From assembly GCF_029392015.1 (NCBI RefSeq), contig NZ_CP113925.1, forward strand, positions 248,001-312,000: DNA of 64,000 bases, given 5' to 3'. Under the pieces are notes generated by a model, which did no database searches, was not told the origin of the DNA, and saw only the letters and a list, made by a program, of their open reading frames with translations. A program made the position numbers and the translations under genes. Of the stretch, positions 61,992 through 64,000 are shown in pieces; position 1 is the stretch's first letter, and every line of letters begins with the position of its first letter. This DNA comes from Bifidobacterium sp. ESL0728. Lineage in GTDB: Bacteria > Actinomycetota > Actinomycetes > Actinomycetales > Bifidobacteriaceae.

Positions 61992-63764
61992 TCAGTCCTT
62001 CTTCCCATAGTTGCCGGTGCCGGCTTCCTCGATCGTTCCCAAAGCCACAGGTACGGTCGCGTCGCTCAATGGTGCGGGCTCACTGGTGCCGTACTTTGCG
62101 GCCCTACGCGCCGAAACGCTGTTGTCAAACGAGCCGAAGTCCGGGGTATTCGGATTCTCGGCGAGAATCGCGGACTGCTTCTTGTGGAATGCGGCTTCGC
62201 CACCTGCGGCCTTCACCTGCTCCTTCTTGCGGTCGTTGAACCACGTGCGGAAGTTCTTGGAATGGGCCGGCGGCTCCGGCAGATCGCGGACCTTGGTCCA
62301 CCCGCCGAAGACGAACGGCATCCATTCTTCGTGCTTGCCGTTTTCGTCGAGGTTCTTGGCGGTGTCGGGGACGCGCTGCCCGGTGGCCGGGTCCTTGTGG
62401 CCCTTCTTGGCGATGGTATTCATCGCAACATGGTCGAAAGTCAGCGCGGTGCGGAAGAGCGAGGAATGGCCGGTACCCATACCGACGACCTTCATCACAG
62501 TGTCGGCGATGAGGTCGCCCATATGCTTGTCGTTCATCTCGATCTCGCGGTGCTTCAAGATCATCTCATGCAGCGGGATCTTCACGGGGCAGGTCGCAGT
62601 GCAGGCAGAGCAGAGAGAGCAAGCGTACGGCAAATCATGGAACTCGCCATAGTCGCCTTGCAGCAACGGGGAGAGCACAACGCCGATGGGTCCCGGATAG
62701 ATGGAGCCGTAGCCCTTGCCGCCGATGTTGCGGTAGATCGGGCAGACGTTCAGGCAGGAAGCGCAGCGGATGCACTGCAGAATCGGCTCGAACTCGGTGC
62801 CCAGAGCGTTGGAACGCCCGTTGTCGACGATGACCACGTAGAAGTCCTCGGGTCCGTCGGCCTCGTCGGGGAGCTTCGGCGAAACGAAGCTGCAGTAGGA
62901 GGTGAGCTTGGAACCGACGGCGGAACGGACCAGCATGTTGTCCATCGTCTCGGCTTCGCGCAGCGTCGGCACGATACGTTCCATACCCATGACGACCACC
63001 TGCGTGGGCGCGATGGACATGGAAAGATCGGCGTTGCCTTCATTCGTGACGATGTTGACCATGCCTTGGTCGGCGACGGCGAAGTTGCAGCCGGTGATCG
63101 ACATGTCGGCCTCAAGGAACCGTTCGCGCAGCACCTTGCGGGAGAAACGCGCCTCGTGCTGTGGGTCGTTGTCGCCGGTGTAGCCGATCTTGCGGAAGAG
63201 CTCAAGTACCTGATCGCGGTTCTTGTGCAGGGCCGGGAAGACCAAATGCGACGGCTCATCCCAGTTGTCGAGCTCCAAAATGAACTCGGCCAAGTCGGTT
63301 TCGGTTACTTTGACATCGGGGATCTTTAAGAGTGCCTTGTCGAGCCCGATTTCCGAGGTGACCATGGACTTCGGCTTGACGATCTTGTGCGCCTGCTTCT
63401 TCTTGACCAGATCGGTGATGAAATCGCGCGCCTCGACGTCGGTCTGCGCGAAGAAGACGTGTCCGCCGCGCTTTTCGACGTTGTCGGCGAATTCCTCCAG
63501 GTAGTCGGGCAGGTAACGCACGCACTGCTGGCGAATCTGCTCGCCGAGGTCGCGCCAGCCTTCCCAGTTGCCGAGTTCGGCACGTGCGGTCTCACGCTTG
63601 ACCCACTGCGCGTCCTGCGCGTTGGAGATGGCTTTGTGTGCGAACTTGTCCTTCTCGTTGATCTTGACGCGGGTCACGAAATTGGGATCGCCGTATTGCA
63701 GCATGGTACCGGTCTTCTTGCCGGTACGCTTGAACAGGGTGTCGTCCATTTGGGTGTTGCTCAT
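61992..63764 (-). CDS. lutB: LutB-type iron-sulfur protein of lactate oxidation
   Basis: The 590-aa protein has a LUD domain ([45 protein letters not shown]) followed by two ferredoxin-type clusters, [12 protein letters not shown] and [12 protein letters not shown], which carry electrons between LutA and LutC. It is about 100 residues longer than typical LutB because of a C-terminal Ala/Pro/Ser-rich tail. The start overlaps the lutA stop by 4 bp (ATGA). In anaerobic bifidobacteria its direction of use (lactate oxidation or another oxidoreduction) is not certain. Confidence 0.93.
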   Translation of the reverse strand: MSNTQMDDTLFKRTGKKTGTMLQYGDPNFVTRVKINEKDKFAHKAISNAQDAQWVKRETARAELGNWEGWRDLGEQIRQQCVRYLPDYLEEFADNVEKRGGHVFFAQTDVEARDFITDLVKKKQAHKIVKPKSMVTSEIGLDKALLKIPDVKVTETDLAEFILELDNWDEPSHLVFPALHKNRDQVLELFRKIGYTGDNDPQHEARFSRKVLRERFLEADMSITGCNFAVADQGMVNIVTNEGNADLSMSIAPTQVVVMGMERIVPTLREAETMDNMLVRSAVGSKLTSYCSFVSPKLPDEADGPEDFYVVIVDNGRSNALGTEFEPILQCIRCASCLNVCPIYRNIGGKGYGSIYPGPIGVVLSPLLQGDYGEFHDLPYACSLCSACTATCPVKIPLHEMILKHREIEMNDKHMGDLIADTVMKVVGMGTGHSSLFRTALTFDHVAMNTIAKKGHKDPATGQRVPDTAKNLDENGKHEEWMPFVFGGWTKVRDLPEPPAHSKNFRTWFNDRKKEQVKAAGGEAAFHKKQSAILAENPNTPDFGSFDNSVSARRAAKYGTSEPAPLSDATVPVALGTIEEAGTGNYGKKD

Positions 63765-64000
63765 ACCAATGCCTCCTCATGTGCGTTGGAATGTTGCAAA
63801 GTCTGTTGGTCGATTGCCTTGCGCTGTTCGGCGTCGACATACTTCACGCGGCTCATGTCGACGTTGCTGTTGAGCACTTCCGCCAGATGCATGATGGTGA
63901 TCTTCTTGCCCAAGCGGTTGAAACGCCCGCCGATGTTCATCAAACAGCCGGGATCGCAGGAAATCAGGACCTGCGCGCCGGTGCTTTGCACGTCCGCGAC
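63761..64000 (-). CDS. lutA: LutA-type protein, C-terminal part, cut by window edge
   Basis: The frame is open to position 64000, so the N-terminal part lies outside the window; the GTG at 63991 is internal. The visible 79 codons hold the second CCG-type cysteine segment ([33 protein letters not shown]) that ligates a cluster in LutA/GlcF-like proteins, and a polar tail. It is first in the operon with lutB and lutC and overlaps lutB by 4 bp. Confidence 0.9.
   Translation of the reverse strand, partial: VADVQSTGAQVLISCDPGCLMNIGGRFNRLGKKITIMHLAEVLNSNVDMSRVKYVDAEQRKAIDQQTLQHSNAHEEALV

Overview
The window looks like a chromosomal segment of a Bifidobacterium or a close Bifidobacteriaceae relative. 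The grounds are a high-GC actinobacterial gene style, a dnaK-grpE-dnaJ-hspR cluster with HspR (HAIR-type) operators, class Ib ribonucleotide reductase genes, a LutABC cluster, many GH/ABC sugar loci and large Gly/Ser-rich surface proteins. The species was not determined.

Layout, left to right. 0-2.3 kb: the end of a DUF4143-type ATPase, then a degenerate NrdF-like gene with an in-frame TGA. 2.4-12.5 kb: a sugar-catabolic locus (IclR regulator; GH39; lipoprotein-permease-permease ABC importer; GH31 alpha-xylosidase; GH3) that lies between the NrdF-like gene and nrdE. 12.7-16.1 kb: nrdH-nrdI-nrdE, read leftward behind NrdR-box-like palindromes. 16.3-20.2 kb: a leftward accessory operon made of one 405-aa proline-tailed protein, three tandem paralogous lipoproteins and a 183-aa protein. 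20.4-23.5 kb: a divergent TetR/DHA2 efflux pair. 23.8-32.5 kb: two very large secreted, wall-associated proteins; the second is a beta-helix protein resembling GH136. 33.1-39.4 kb: a second DHA2 exporter, then an operon of lipoprotein, membrane-fusion protein, ABC ATPase and FtsX-like permease.

39.4-46.1 kb is an accessory stretch. It holds a DUF4143 ATPase behind a 14-unit exact 23-bp repeat array, an XRE regulator with membrane helices, the ATPase/subtilase pair known as IetAS, and a 54-aa YjzC-like protein. 46.3-51.5 kb is the dnaK-grpE-dnaJ-hspR heat-shock cluster. 51.8-56.5 kb is a complete rhamnonate set (MFS transporter, L-rhamnonate dehydratase, KDR aldolase, IclR regulator), the same four families as E. 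coli yfaXWVU. 56.7-57.7 kb is a HAD phosphatase carrying an expanded hexapeptide-repeat insertion.

57.8-59.6 kb is a 1.8-kb island between two identical 40-bp copies of a tRNA-Ala(CGC) 3' end plus terminator. It carries a zeta toxin, its putative antitoxin and a ribbon-helix-helix protein, with no visible integrase. Then come araD and a leftward lutABC cluster that runs off the right edge.

Two themes recur. Carbohydrate and acid catabolism is packaged with local regulators. Short-period tandem repeats (18, 21 and 23 bp) occur between genes and in frame within protein loops. The best candidates for something undescribed are the 405-aa protein/triple-lipoprotein operon, the 23-bp array, and the NrdF-like gene that has lost two metal ligands. 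All functional statements rest on motif recognition from the sequence alone; no database search was run.
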